Below, piece after piece: positions 15,560-24,531 of a stretch of 35,055 nt of DNA (position 1 is its first letter; the number at the start of each line of letters is the position of its first letter). The DNA is from an uncultured Phascolarctobacterium sp. (GTDB lineage: Bacteria; Bacillota; Negativicutes; Acidaminococcales; Acidaminococcaceae). The DNA is taken from assembly GCA_905200645.1 (NCBI GenBank), contig CAJKLD010000025.1, forward strand, positions 1 through 35,055. The letters run 5' to 3'. The notes below the pieces were generated by a model that was given only the letters and a program-made list of their open reading frames with translations, had not been told where the DNA came from and ran no database searches. The translations under genes were made by a program, and so were the position numbers.

Positions 15560-16048
15560 TTGGCGGACGAAAAATTTGACCAACTACATACTGCTTATAT
15601 TGCTTTAGGCAGCAATTTAGGCGACAAGGAAGCAAATTTGCGACAAGCTTTGAAATTATTGGCGGAGCAGGGGATTATTATTAAAAAGGTTTCCCGATTT
15701 TTGGCTACGGAGCCTTACGGCGTTACAGACCAGCCGACGTTTTTAAACGGAGCTTGCTGCGTGGAAACCGCGTTGCCGCCGCCGGAGCTTTTGGAAGCTT
15801 TGCTGGCGGTGGAAAATAAAATGGGGCGCGTGCGCCTGCGTCATTGGGGCGAGCGCAATATTGATTTGGATTTACTGCTTTACGAAAATGTAGTTATGGA
15901 TACGGCAAGGCTGCGGCTGCCCCATCCCGATATGCAGAACAGGGATTTTGTTTTGCTGCCCTTTGCAGAAATTGCACCGGAAGTGGTGCATCCCGTGCTG
16001 CACAAAACCATTGCGCAGCTAAAAGATGAGCTTGTACAAGGGAGGTAA
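15560..16048 (+). CDS. folK: 2-amino-4-hydroxy-6-hydroxymethyldihydropteridine pyrophosphokinase (HPPK)
   Basis: A 162-residue enzyme that pyrophosphorylates 6-hydroxymethyl-dihydropterin for FolP. It has ALGSNLGDKEANL (15-27), EPYGVTDQPTFLN (51-63), and the ATP/Mg loop RVRLRHWGERNIDLDLLLY (90-108) with Asp102 and Asp104, then LPHPDMQNRDFVLLP. The start is TTG 15560 with TAGGTGAT six bases upstream; the nearby ATG 15553 is out of frame. It starts 28 bases after folP. Its end contains GGAGG that serves the next gene. Confidence 0.93.
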   Translation: MADEKFDQLHTAYIALGSNLGDKEANLRQALKLLAEQGIIIKKVSRFLATEPYGVTDQPTFLNGACCVETALPPPELLEALLAVENKMGRVRLRHWGERNIDLDLLLYENVVMDTARLRLPHPDMQNRDFVLLPFAEIAPEVVHPVLHKTIAQLKDELVQGR

Positions 16049-16052
16049 GGTC

Positions 16053-17348
16053 TTGTTTTATAAATTATTTTGTTCTGTTTTGTTAATCGTGTGCGCTTTG
16101 TGCCAGCCGCTGGCGGCGCAGGCCAAGGGTATTACCAATTATCCTGCGTTGGTCAACGCCGATTATTGGCTCAAGCAAAATCAAGCAGGCGAGCAAGTGC
16201 TGCTCAACGCTGCCGGTGTAAAAAACTATAACAGCCAAATTCGCGAGGCTTCCCGCACGGTGGTGGATTTGCAAAACTATCCCGATAAAATCAGCGGCGA
16301 TTCTTTAAAAACAAAAATAATGAACTACCAAGTGCTGGAGGATGATCTTTATCTGCACGGCAACAAGGTAAGCGATAATTATAAAAATATTTTGCGCCAG
16401 CAGACGAATATTAAAGCTGTGCCCGGAAGTGTAAATGTGCGTTATGCGGTGACAGTACGCCGCACGCCCATTCGTAATCTGCCGACGGGAGAGGGGCTTT
16501 TCTATTACGCTGCCGACCACGATTTTGACGCGCTGCAGGAAACCTGCCTTGATCCCGGAGAGTCGGTGGCAGTGCTGCACACCAGCGCCAACGGTTTTTT
16601 TTATTACGTGCAGAGCTATAATTACAGCGGCTGGATAAGCAAATTTAATTTAGGCTTTACCGATAAAAAAACTTGGCTGCAATATGCAGCGCCTAAAAAC
16701 TTTTTAGTAGTTACGGACGCTGATTATACAATTAAGGTTGGCAGTGAGCAGCTGCTGTATCAGCAGGGCGCGCGTCTGCCGATTATTGCGGAGCAGCCAA
16801 GCGTTTATACGGTAGAGGTGCCTATGCGTAATGCCAACGGCGCCTTGCAGAAGCAAAAGGCTGATGTGCTGAAAACAAATAAGGTTATGCATAAAGGTTA
16901 TCTGCCATATACTTCTAACAATATTGTGCGTTCCGCCTTTAAATTTTACGGCCGCGTTTACGGCTGGGGCGGTTTGAAAAACAGCGTGGACTGCTCAGCC
17001 TTGGTTTTGAACGCTTATCGCACCGTGGGCATTTATCTGCCGCGTAATGCGGACGAGCAGGAAGCGACTGCCGGTACGAAAAACTTGCTGGAATCTTTGG
17101 ACAGAACGCAAAAAACTGCGGTGCTTAAAGATTTGCGTCCCGGCACCTGCCTCTATATGGATGGTCATGTAGTGCTGTATATTGGTCAGATAAGCGGCGA
17201 TCCTTACACCATTCACGCGCTGGGCTCCTGCTTTACTAACGGTAAGCGTCAGCGTGAGATGAAAGTAGTCGTCAGCGATTTGAGCTTACAGCGCAGCTCC
17301 GGTAATACTTTCTTAGATGATATATATACGGCTATGGAATTTCTGTAG
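16053..17348 (+). CDS. secreted SH3b-NlpC/P60 peptidoglycan endopeptidase
   Basis: A 431-residue exported peptidase. I chose TTG 16053 because GGAGG at 16041-16045 lies seven bases upstream and the product starts directly with a signal peptide (MFYKLFCSVLLIVCALCQPL, cleavage near residue 24); ATG 16026 in frame would place that binding site inside the gene. Residues about 30-120 are an N-terminal helper segment and 128-280 hold two SH3-like modules (RYAVTVRRTPIRNLP; YSGWISKFNLGF). Residues 290-431 are NlpC/P60 with C314 (VDCSALVLNAYR), H372 (GHVVLYIG) and H388. This layout is typical of gamma-D-glutamyl-diamino acid endopeptidases that trim stem peptides. Confidence 0.88.
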   Translation: MFYKLFCSVLLIVCALCQPLAAQAKGITNYPALVNADYWLKQNQAGEQVLLNAAGVKNYNSQIREASRTVVDLQNYPDKISGDSLKTKIMNYQVLEDDLYLHGNKVSDNYKNILRQQTNIKAVPGSVNVRYAVTVRRTPIRNLPTGEGLFYYAADHDFDALQETCLDPGESVAVLHTSANGFFYYVQSYNYSGWISKFNLGFTDKKTWLQYAAPKNFLVVTDADYTIKVGSEQLLYQQGARLPIIAEQPSVYTVEVPMRNANGALQKQKADVLKTNKVMHKGYLPYTSNNIVRSAFKFYGRVYGWGGLKNSVDCSALVLNAYRTVGIYLPRNADEQEATAGTKNLLESLDRTQKTAVLKDLRPGTCLYMDGHVVLYIGQISGDPYTIHALGSCFTNGKRQREMKVVVSDLSLQRSSGNTFLDDIYTAMEFL

Positions 17349-17374
17349 TGGAAAATTGAAAGGAAGCAAGGAAA

Positions 17375-18859
17375 ATGTTGAACGGATTTGAATGTACGGC
17401 TGCAACGATAAATGCAGAAGTGTATCAGGGAGCGGACACGCTGGCTGTATTTTTGTGCAAGGAATGTGTGGTCGCTTTGCGTAAGCTGGAGCTGCCGCAG
17501 GAAGTTGCCGCTGTTATCGAAGCCTATGCTGCAAAAATGGAGGATGTTTTTGCTGTCGGGCATATCAGCGAATTAGTTTTCCCTTTAGATGAAAAATTGC
17601 TGCATGTAATTATCGTTGGCTGTGGCGTGGGCAGCGAGTGCAAGCCTAACGCTTTTCGCAAAGCGGCAGGCGAGGCGGCCAGAGCTTTGCGCAAGACAAA
17701 AGCTGTTAAGGCTGTATTGGCAGCGCCTATTTTGCTGAATCCCAAGCGCAGCGCTTATGTAGAAGCTATGACCGAAGGCTTGTTTTTGGGCGCGTATACC
17801 TTTACTAAGTTTAAAAGCGACGCCAAAGCGCCTAAGGATTGCTTTGTAAAAATTTTGAGTGCCGTGCCTGCGGCTGAAAAAATTGTCGCTAAAGCAGAAA
17901 TTTGCGCGGAAGCAGTTTGCTATGCGCGCGATTTAATCAATAGTCCGGGCAATGCGGTTAACCCTCAGGTTATGGCAGATGCTGCCAAAAAATTGGCGCA
18001 GGAACTGCCTTTAGAAGTAGAAATTCTTGACGAAAAGCAAATGGCGGAGAAAAAAATGGGCGCTATTTTAGCTGTCGGTCAGGGAAGCTGCCAGCCGCCG
18101 CGCATGATTACTTTGAAATATAAAGGCGCAGGCGACGCTCCTTATGTGGCTTTCGTTGGCAAGGGCATAACCTTTGACAGCGGCGGCATTTCCATTAAAC
18201 CGGATGATAATATGGGCGAGATGAAGGACGATATGAGCGGCGCAGGCGCAGTGCTGGGAGCGATGAAGGCTATTGTCGCTTTAGGTTTAAAATGCAATGT
18301 GCTTGGCGTTTTAGCCTGCGCGGAAAATATGCCCGACGGCTGCGCTCAACGCCCCGGCGATATTGTGCGCGCTGCCAACGGCAAAACTATCGAGGTAATT
18401 TCCACTGATGCCGAGGGACGTATGGTGCTGGCTGACGGCGTATATTACGCCTGCCAACAGGGAGCGCAAAAAGTAATTGATATCGCTACGCTGACCGGAG
18501 CTGTAATTATTGCTTTGGGCAAAGAAACCAGCGGCATTGTCGCTAATAATGACGAACTTGCGGAACAAATAAAGCAAGCCGGAAAATTTGCCGGCGAAAA
18601 TTATTGGCAGCTACCCAGCCTGCCGGAGTGCCGCGAAGCAATTAAAAGCGATGTGGCTGATTTGCTGAACAGCGCAGGCCGTCCCGGCGGCTGTATTACC
18701 GGCGGACTTTTTATCGGTGAATTTGTAGAAAAAGATATTCCTTGGGCGCATTTGGATATTGGCGGCACCTCTACTGCCGACAAAACTAGCGGCCATAAGG
18801 TAAAGGGCGGCACTGGCTTCGGCACCTTGACGCTGATTAAATTAGCGGAGCTTTTATAA
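17375..18859 (+). CDS. pepA: leucyl aminopeptidase (M17 family)
   Basis: A 494-residue cytosolic aminopeptidase, normal length. The two-metal site is complete: K263 and D268 in VGKGITFDSGG, K275, D286 in MKDDMSGAG, and D345/E347 in STDAEGRMVLAD with catalytic R349. The N-terminal regulatory domain (1-165) and the linker YARDLINSPGNAVNPQVM fit PepA. It releases N-terminal amino acids from peptides. AAGGAAG lies before ATG 17375. The stop overlaps the next start (TAATG). Lying after two cell-wall hydrolases, it could recycle peptides, but this is only context. Confidence 0.95.
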   Translation: MLNGFECTAATINAEVYQGADTLAVFLCKECVVALRKLELPQEVAAVIEAYAAKMEDVFAVGHISELVFPLDEKLLHVIIVGCGVGSECKPNAFRKAAGEAARALRKTKAVKAVLAAPILLNPKRSAYVEAMTEGLFLGAYTFTKFKSDAKAPKDCFVKILSAVPAAEKIVAKAEICAEAVCYARDLINSPGNAVNPQVMADAAKKLAQELPLEVEILDEKQMAEKKMGAILAVGQGSCQPPRMITLKYKGAGDAPYVAFVGKGITFDSGGISIKPDDNMGEMKDDMSGAGAVLGAMKAIVALGLKCNVLGVLACAENMPDGCAQRPGDIVRAANGKTIEVISTDAEGRMVLADGVYYACQQGAQKVIDIATLTGAVIIALGKETSGIVANNDELAEQIKQAGKFAGENYWQLPSLPECREAIKSDVADLLNSAGRPGGCITGGLFIGEFVEKDIPWAHLDIGGTSTADKTSGHKVKGGTGFGTLTLIKLAELL

Positions 18860-19671
18860 TGCTTGTTGATTTACACATGCACAGCACCTTTTCCGACGGA
18901 CGTTATACGCCTGCCATGCTGGTAGAGGAAGCGGCGGCAAAAGGACTGAAGGCAATCGCTCTTACAGACCACGATTCCTGGAACGGCGTGACGGAAGCGC
19001 AGAAAGCTGCTCAAAACTTTGGCGGTATGCGCGTACTTGCGGGCGTAGAGCTGGGAACTCAGTGGGAAAATGATTCCGTGCATATTTTAGGCTATCATGT
19101 GGATATGAGCTGTGGAGCGCTGCATAAAAAAATGGACGAAATGCGTCACGGACGCGAGCGCAGACTTTATTTGATGCTGGAGAAGCTGGATAAATTAGGT
19201 TATCATGTGGAGGTTGAAGCTTGCGACCCCAAAAACAGAGCGGTTGGCCGGCCGCATGTAGCCAAAGCTTTGGTAGCGAAGGGCTATTTTACTACAGTGC
19301 AGGAGGTTTTTGACGCGCTGCTGCACCGCGGCGGACCGGCGTACGTGCCACAACCCAAGCTTTTGCCTGACGAGGCGGTGGCGCTGATTCATGAAGCAGG
19401 CGGCATTGCGGTTTTAGCGCATCCGTCGGAAATTTCGGACGCCGGTCTGCCGGAGAGTTTACTGACGCAGGTTCCCTTTGACGGCATTGAGGTATATCAT
19501 CCCAGCGCTGATGAAGCGGCGCAAAAAAAATGGCGGTTGCTGGCGCAGAAGCTGAAGCTTATGATTAGCGGCGGCAGTGATTTTCATGGCATACCGGATC
19601 GCTTTCCTGCGGAGCTGGGAATTTGGCAAGTACAGTATGCAGATGTGAAGGATGTAATAGAATGGAAGTAA
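18859..19671 (+). CDS. PHP-domain phosphoesterase, TrpH/RNase AM-like
   Basis: A 270-residue PHP protein. Metal ligands are visible as H6/H8 (DLHMHSTFSDG), D13, then D37/H38 in ALTDHDSWNGV, E64 in GVELG, HILGYHVD around 75, GRPHVAKALV near 120, AHPSEI near 183, and SGGSDFHG near 245. This arrangement is that of E. coli TrpH (YciV), a 5'-3' exoribonuclease/3',5'-nucleotide bisphosphate phosphatase involved in rRNA 5' maturation. It overlaps pepA by one base and the following gene by about ten, so the three are translationally coupled. The RNA role is by homology. Confidence 0.85.
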   Translation: MLVDLHMHSTFSDGRYTPAMLVEEAAAKGLKAIALTDHDSWNGVTEAQKAAQNFGGMRVLAGVELGTQWENDSVHILGYHVDMSCGALHKKMDEMRHGRERRLYLMLEKLDKLGYHVEVEACDPKNRAVGRPHVAKALVAKGYFTTVQEVFDALLHRGGPAYVPQPKLLPDEAVALIHEAGGIAVLAHPSEISDAGLPESLLTQVPFDGIEVYHPSADEAAQKKWRLLAQKLKLMISGGSDFHGIPDRFPAELGIWQVQYADVKDVIEWK

Positions 19672-20489
19672 TTGCTTTTGTAGGACCCAGCGGTACGGGC
19701 AAAAGCCATCACGCAATCGGCGTAGCCTTTGATAATAAATGCGACGCAATTATTGACGACGGCCTTTTGATTAAGGGTACAAAAATTTTGGCCGGTACCT
19801 CCGCTAAAAATGAGCAAAACAGAATACAGGCTGTAAAAAGAGCAATCTTTACCGACAACGAGCACGCCCAAGAGGTGCGCAAGGCGCTGGAGCACAGCAA
19901 TATCCGCCGCCTGTTGATTATCGCTACCTCTGATAATATGATTAACAAGATTGTGAAACGTCTGGCGTTAGAGCCGCCTGTGAAAACCGTGTATATTCAT
20001 CAGGTGGCCAGCAAGGCGGAGATTAAAAAGGCGCGTCATTCCCGTCTGCAGGAGGGCAAGCACATTGTTCCCGTGCCGTCTGTAGAGCTTAAGCCTCATT
20101 TTACAGGCTATTTTGCCGACCTTCCTTATAATATTTTTTCCAGCCAGCGGCGGCAGGAAAAGGATGCGGACCGCAGTATAGTGCGTCCGTCCTTTAGCTT
20201 TTACGGTAAGCTGTTGATTGCTGATACGGCTATTGAGGATATTATTAATTTGATTGCGGATAAATTTGAGGGCGTTGAAAAAGTAACTGACATTAAAGTG
20301 CGCCGCCGCAGCGATAATTCTAAGGGTATTGTTATCAGCGTGGAAGTAGTTCTGTTTTATGGCGAGAAGCTTTTTGCCGTTACTCGTCAAATGCAGGCCA
20401 AAATTAAAGAAAAGGTTGAATATATGACGGCTATGCAAGTAAAAAATGTGAACGTATCCATTCGCAGTCTGGCAGTAAGACATAAATAA
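19662..20489 (+). CDS. P-loop NTPase fused to an Asp23/Gls24-like domain
   Basis: A 275-residue protein. The start is ATG 19662, inside the end of the PHP gene, with GAAGGATG upstream; the protein then opens MEVIAFVGPSGTGKSHHA. Walker A is G8-S15, and an acidic DAIIDDG stretch (28-34) follows. RRLLIIATSDNM near 98 may be the strand before a Walker B-like or sensor position. From about residue 178 the sequence (VRPSFSFYGKLLIADTAIED, then VKVRRRSDNSKGIVISVEVV) looks like an Asp23/Gls24 domain, normally a small membrane-proximal envelope protein. I know no experimentally assigned function. The pairing suggests a nucleotide-gated envelope factor, but this is inference. It closes the operon before the pheST promoter. 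Confidence 0.75.
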   Translation: MEVIAFVGPSGTGKSHHAIGVAFDNKCDAIIDDGLLIKGTKILAGTSAKNEQNRIQAVKRAIFTDNEHAQEVRKALEHSNIRRLLIIATSDNMINKIVKRLALEPPVKTVYIHQVASKAEIKKARHSRLQEGKHIVPVPSVELKPHFTGYFADLPYNIFSSQRRQEKDADRSIVRPSFSFYGKLLIADTAIEDIINLIADKFEGVEKVTDIKVRRRSDNSKGIVISVEVVLFYGEKLFAVTRQMQAKIKEKVEYMTAMQVKNVNVSIRSLAVRHK

Positions 20490-20525
20490 AGAGGTAGCGC
20501 TTGCTTTAAAAATAAAAGCTATGCC

Positions 20526-20554
20526 TTTACGCTTTTAATAAATTGTGCTATAAT
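20526..20554 (+). promoter_or_regulatory. promoter of the pheST T-box transcript
   Basis: TTTACG (20526-20531), a 17-base spacer, TATAAT (20549-20554) preceded by TGC, giving an extended -10. It is placed about 25-30 bases before the first T-box elements. Confidence 0.65.
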
Positions 20555-20582
20555 AGTTTCCAAATTGAATATACCCCTGACT

Positions 20583-20808
20583 GCACGATGAACAAGCAAG
20601 TAGGGTACTGCTAATGTTTCAGAGAGCGAAGCCGTCGGCTGTAAGCTTCGCGCAGGCGCAGTGCGTGAAGTTCTCTTGGGAGTGTTTCGCTTGAAGGCTT
20701 TGGCTGGGTAGGGCGGGCGCAGACGCTGCGTTAAAGCTGTGAATGAAGTACAAATAAGGGTGGTACCGCGATTTTTTCGCCCCTGTAATTTTTTGCAGGG
20801 GCTTTTTT
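20583..20808 (+). promoter_or_regulatory. T-box riboswitch controlling pheST
   Basis: The conserved T-box sequence AAGGGTGGTACCGCG is at 20756-20770. A terminator follows: GCCCCTG (20779-20785) pairs with CAGGGGC (20796-20802), then six T. The stem I region starts near 20583 with AGAGAGCGAA at 20621-20630. The likely specifier is TTC at 20671-20673, matching the phenylalanine codon and the downstream genes. By the known mechanism uncharged tRNA-Phe stabilises the antiterminator and turns on synthesis. Confidence 0.92.
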
Positions 20809-20857
20809 ATATGTTCAATTAAGTATTTCCTTCATGAAAAATATAGAGGAGGCAAAC

Positions 20858-21898
20858 ATGGAAGCTACAATGAAAGAACAATTATCGGCTTTAAAAGAGC
20901 AGGCGCTGGGCGAATTGGCGGCGGTTGATTCTTTAGAGGCTCTGAAAAATCTGCGTGTAAAATATTTGGGTAAAAAAGGCCCGATGACAGAAATTTTGCG
21001 CGGCATGGGCAGGCTGCCTGCTGAAGAACGTCCCAGAATCGGTCAAATTGTCAACGAAATTAAAGGCTTGTTAGAAAACGCTATCAACGAAAAAGCCGGC
21101 GTGCTGGAGAAAAAAGCCCTGGCTGATAAACTTGCTAACGAAAAGGTTGACATTACTTTGCCGGGACGCCAGCCCCAACAGGGTCATTTGCATCCTGTAA
21201 CGCTAACTCTGCGCGAGATGAAGAAAATTTTTATGCGCATGGGATTTGAAATTTGCGACGGCCCGGAAATAGAGGATGTGTACCATAATTTTACGGCGCT
21301 GAATCTTCCGCCGGACCATCCCGCTTTGGATATGCAGGATTCGTTCTACATTACCGATAATTATTTGCTGCGCACCCAAACCAGCGGCGTGCAGGCGCGC
21401 ACATTGGAGCGCATGGAGCCTAACACTCCGATTCGCATGATTTGCCCTGGCACCGTTTATCGCTGCGACTACGACGCAACTCATTCTCCCATGTTCCACC
21501 AAGTAGAAGGTCTTGTTGTTGATAAAAATATCAGTTTGGCTGATTTAAAGGGCACCTTAGAATTGTTTTGCAAGCAAATGTTTGGCAGCGACGTTAAAGT
21601 GCGTCTGCGTCCTTCTTATTTTCCCTTTACGGAGCCTTCAGTTGAAGTTGACGTTTCCTGCCCTATCTGTCACGGCGAGGGCGGATGCCACGTTTGCAAG
21701 GACAGCGGCTGGCTGGAAATTTTGGGCGCCGGCGTTGTGCATCCCAACGTGCTGCGTATGAGCGGCTATGACCCGGAAAAAATGACGGGCTACGCTTTTG
21801 GTATGGGCGTAGAACGTATCGCTATGCTGAAATATGGTATTGACGACCTGCGTTTGTTCTTTGAAAACGACCAACGCTTCATCAATCAGTTCAAATAA
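20858..21898 (+). CDS. pheS: phenylalanine-tRNA ligase alpha subunit
   Basis: A 346-residue class II synthetase subunit. I chose ATG 20858, which has AGAGGAGG five bases upstream, over ATG 20834. The N-terminal coiled-coil (about 1-85, with LRVKYLGKKGPMTEIL) precedes the catalytic core: HPVTLTLREMKKIFMRMGF, DHPALDMQDSFYI, RTQTSGVQARTLE, PGTVYRCDYDATHSPMFHQVEG (motif 2) and GYAFGMGVERIAMLKYGI (motif 3). It charges tRNA-Phe as an alpha2-beta2 complex with PheT. The gene is under T-box control and precedes pheT by 11 bases. Confidence 0.97.
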   Translation: MEATMKEQLSALKEQALGELAAVDSLEALKNLRVKYLGKKGPMTEILRGMGRLPAEERPRIGQIVNEIKGLLENAINEKAGVLEKKALADKLANEKVDITLPGRQPQQGHLHPVTLTLREMKKIFMRMGFEICDGPEIEDVYHNFTALNLPPDHPALDMQDSFYITDNYLLRTQTSGVQARTLERMEPNTPIRMICPGTVYRCDYDATHSPMFHQVEGLVVDKNISLADLKGTLELFCKQMFGSDVKVRLRPSYFPFTEPSVEVDVSCPICHGEGGCHVCKDSGWLEILGAGVVHPNVLRMSGYDPEKMTGYAFGMGVERIAMLKYGIDDLRLFFENDQRFINQFK

Positions 21899-21909
21899 GG
21901 AGGAGCAAA

Positions 21910-24363
21910 ATGTTAGCATCTTTAGAATGGTTAAAGCAATATGTAGATATTAACATCTCTACCGAAGAGCTGTGCGACAAAATTACCCGCGTTGGCTTGG
22001 AAGTAGACAGCGTTACTCAATTGGGCAAGGGCTTGGAGGGCGTCGTTACCGGCAAGGTAATGGAAATTTCCCGCCATCCCAATTCCGACCATCTGTGGGT
22101 TTGCATGATGGATTACGGTCAAGGCGGCGAGTCCGTGCAGATTTTGACCGGCGCGCAGAACGTACATCAATTTGATATTGTGCCCGTGGCTGTGGTTGGC
22201 AGCGTCCTGCCGCCCAGCGGACGCAATCCCGAGGGATTAAAGCTGAAAAAAGCTAAAATGCGTGGTCTTGATTCCTTTGGGATGCTGTGCAGCGCCGACG
22301 AATTAGGTATCGACAACAAGGTTTTGCTGCCGGAGCAGCGCAACGGTATTTTTATTCTGCCGCCGGATACTCCTATTGGCGTAGATGTCAAAGAGGTTTT
22401 GGGCCTTAATGATACGGTTATCGATATTGATTTGACCAGCAATCGCGCAGACTGTTTCAGCATTATCGGCTTGGCGCGTGAAATCAGCGCTATCACCGGC
22501 TGTCCTCTGAAAATGCCCGCCTTTGACGTTAAGGAAGCCGCAGGCGGCAAGGCTAGCGATTATGTAAATATTAAAATTGCTGCGCCGGAATTATGCTCCC
22601 GTTTTTCCACCCGCGTGTTAAAAGATATTAAAATTAGCGAATCTCCCGAATGGATGCAGCGCCGTCTGCGTGCCTGCGGCGTGCGTCCTATCAGCAATGT
22701 AGTTGATGTTACCAACTATGTAATGCTGGAATTGGGTCAGCCTATGCACGCTTATGACGCCGACAAGGTTGCAGGCCGCACCTTGATTGTGCGCCGCGCC
22801 GAAGAAGGCGAAAAGCTCATCACCTTAGACGATAAGGAAAGAATTTTAAATTCGTCCATGATTACCATTGGCGATGCGGAAAAGGCTGCCGGTTTAGGCG
22901 GCGTAATGGGCGGACTTTTGACCGAAGTTACGGACACTACCAAAAATGTAATTTTAGAGGCTGCTTCTTTCCATGGACCCAGCATCCGCCGTACCAGCCG
23001 TGCGTTAGGTCTGCGCAGTGAAGCCAGCGGCCGTTTCGAGCGCGGTGTGGATACTATTTTGACGCACAATGCGCTGAACCGCGCAGCTAATTTGCTGGAA
23101 AATATGGGTGCCTGCGAAACTTTCAGCGGCATTGTGGAAGCTTATCCGCAGGAAATTAAGCCTGCTGTAATCATTACCACTCCTGCCAAAATTAACGGAT
23201 GTATCGGCGTGGAAATCAGCCGTGAGGAAATTATTTCTATCTTGGCAAAACTTGGCTTTGGCGTGGAAGAAAAGGGTGAGAAGCTGATTATTACCGCTCC
23301 CAGCTGGCGCCGCGATATTGAATGCGATGCAGATATCAGCGAAGAGGTTGCCCGTATGCACGGCTATGATTTTATTGAAAGCCATCAGCCGGAGCTGACC
23401 ATTACTCAAGGACATCAATCTGTGCTGGATGATGTTAAGGACGCTGTTCAGAATTATATGACTGCTGCCGGCCTTAACGAAATGATGACTTACAGCTTTA
23501 TTAAGGCTAACGCTTTTGATAAAATGCTGTTGCCAGAGGGCGACAGCCGCCGCAGCTGCATTGAGCTGCTCAATCCTATTACCGAAGCCTTCTCCGTAAT
23601 GCGCACTACCATGATTCCCAGCGCGCTGCAGACTGCATCTTTCAACCTGCGCAATCATAATGACAGCGTAGCTTTGTTTGAAATTGGCCGTATTTTCCTA
23701 CCTAAAGCTTTGCCGCTGGCAGAAGACCCCGTAGAGCGCCCCATGCTGACTGCTGTTCTCAGCGGCCGCCGTAAGGCTTTGAATTGGTGCGAATCTAAAG
23801 AAAACGCAGATTTTTACGATATAAAAGGCATTGCCGAGGGACTTCTGGCTGCTATGCAGGTTGCCGATTATACTTTGGTGCGTTCCGGAGCGCCATATCT
23901 GCATCCCGGCAAGAGCTGTGATATTGTGTTGGACGGCAAAATTATCGGCTCCTTTGGCGAGGTACATCCCGTAGCTCAAGAAAATTTTGAGTTGGATCAA
24001 ACTACTTATGTACTGGAAATGGAAGTTGAACCTTTGCTGGCCAGTGCAACTGTTGTGCCTCAATATCAGCATCTGCCTAAATATCCTGCTATGAGTCGCG
24101 ATATTGCGGTGGTAGTTCCCACAGAGGTAAGCAATGAGGAAATAGAAGGCGTAATCCGTGCTCACGCAGGCGAGCTGCTACGTTCCGTACGCGTTTTCGA
24201 TATTTACACCGGTAAGCAGGTTGCCGCAGGCTGCAAATCTATGGCCTTTAATTTAACCTATCAGGCTGACGACAGAACTTTGACTGATGCCGAGGTAGAC
24301 GCCAGCATGAAAGCTGTAATTACCGAGGTTGGCGAAGCTTATAAGGCTAAATTAAGAGAGTAA
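21910..24363 (+). CDS. pheT: phenylalanine-tRNA ligase beta subunit
   Basis: An 817-residue protein of normal bacterial length. Domains in order: an EMAP-II-like tRNA-binding domain at about 40-150 (KVMEISRHPNSDHLWVC), the B3/B4 editing region (about 210-390), B5 (about 405-475, GCIGVEISREEIISILAKLGF), the catalytic-like core (about 480-690), and the C-terminal ferredoxin-like anticodon-binding domain (about 720-817, HLPKYPAMSRDIAVVVP). AAGGAGGAG precedes ATG 21910. It is cotranscribed with pheS and followed by a terminator. Confidence 0.97.
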   Translation: MLASLEWLKQYVDINISTEELCDKITRVGLEVDSVTQLGKGLEGVVTGKVMEISRHPNSDHLWVCMMDYGQGGESVQILTGAQNVHQFDIVPVAVVGSVLPPSGRNPEGLKLKKAKMRGLDSFGMLCSADELGIDNKVLLPEQRNGIFILPPDTPIGVDVKEVLGLNDTVIDIDLTSNRADCFSIIGLAREISAITGCPLKMPAFDVKEAAGGKASDYVNIKIAAPELCSRFSTRVLKDIKISESPEWMQRRLRACGVRPISNVVDVTNYVMLELGQPMHAYDADKVAGRTLIVRRAEEGEKLITLDDKERILNSSMITIGDAEKAAGLGGVMGGLLTEVTDTTKNVILEAASFHGPSIRRTSRALGLRSEASGRFERGVDTILTHNALNRAANLLENMGACETFSGIVEAYPQEIKPAVIITTPAKINGCIGVEISREEIISILAKLGFGVEEKGEKLIITAPSWRRDIECDADISEEVARMHGYDFIESHQPELTITQGHQSVLDDVKDAVQNYMTAAGLNEMMTYSFIKANAFDKMLLPEGDSRRSCIELLNPITEAFSVMRTTMIPSALQTASFNLRNHNDSVALFEIGRIFLPKALPLAEDPVERPMLTAVLSGRRKALNWCESKENADFYDIKGIAEGLLAAMQVADYTLVRSGAPYLHPGKSCDIVLDGKIIGSFGEVHPVAQENFELDQTTYVLEMEVEPLLASATVVPQYQHLPKYPAMSRDIAVVVPTEVSNEEIEGVIRAHAGELLRSVRVFDIYTGKQVAAGCKSMAFNLTYQADDRTLTDAEVDASMKAVITEVGEAYKAKLRE

Positions 24364-24376
24364 AAAATTTAAAAAT

Positions 24377-24414
24377 AAGTCACGGGATGACAATTTGCAG
24401 TTGTTCCGTGACTT
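24377..24414 (+). terminator. intrinsic terminator after pheT
   Basis: AAGTCACGG (24377-24385) pairs with CCGTGACTT (24406-24414), the inner bases GACAA and TTGTT can extend the stem, and a T-run follows. Confidence 0.85.
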
Positions 24415-24531
24415 TTTGCTTTTTAATAAAAATTATCCATTGCGGCAGGAATTTCCTTATCAAATATCGAATTAAAACCTAATAGCTAGAAATTTATGCG
24501 AAAAATACAAAGGAAAAGGAGATTTTTAGTC

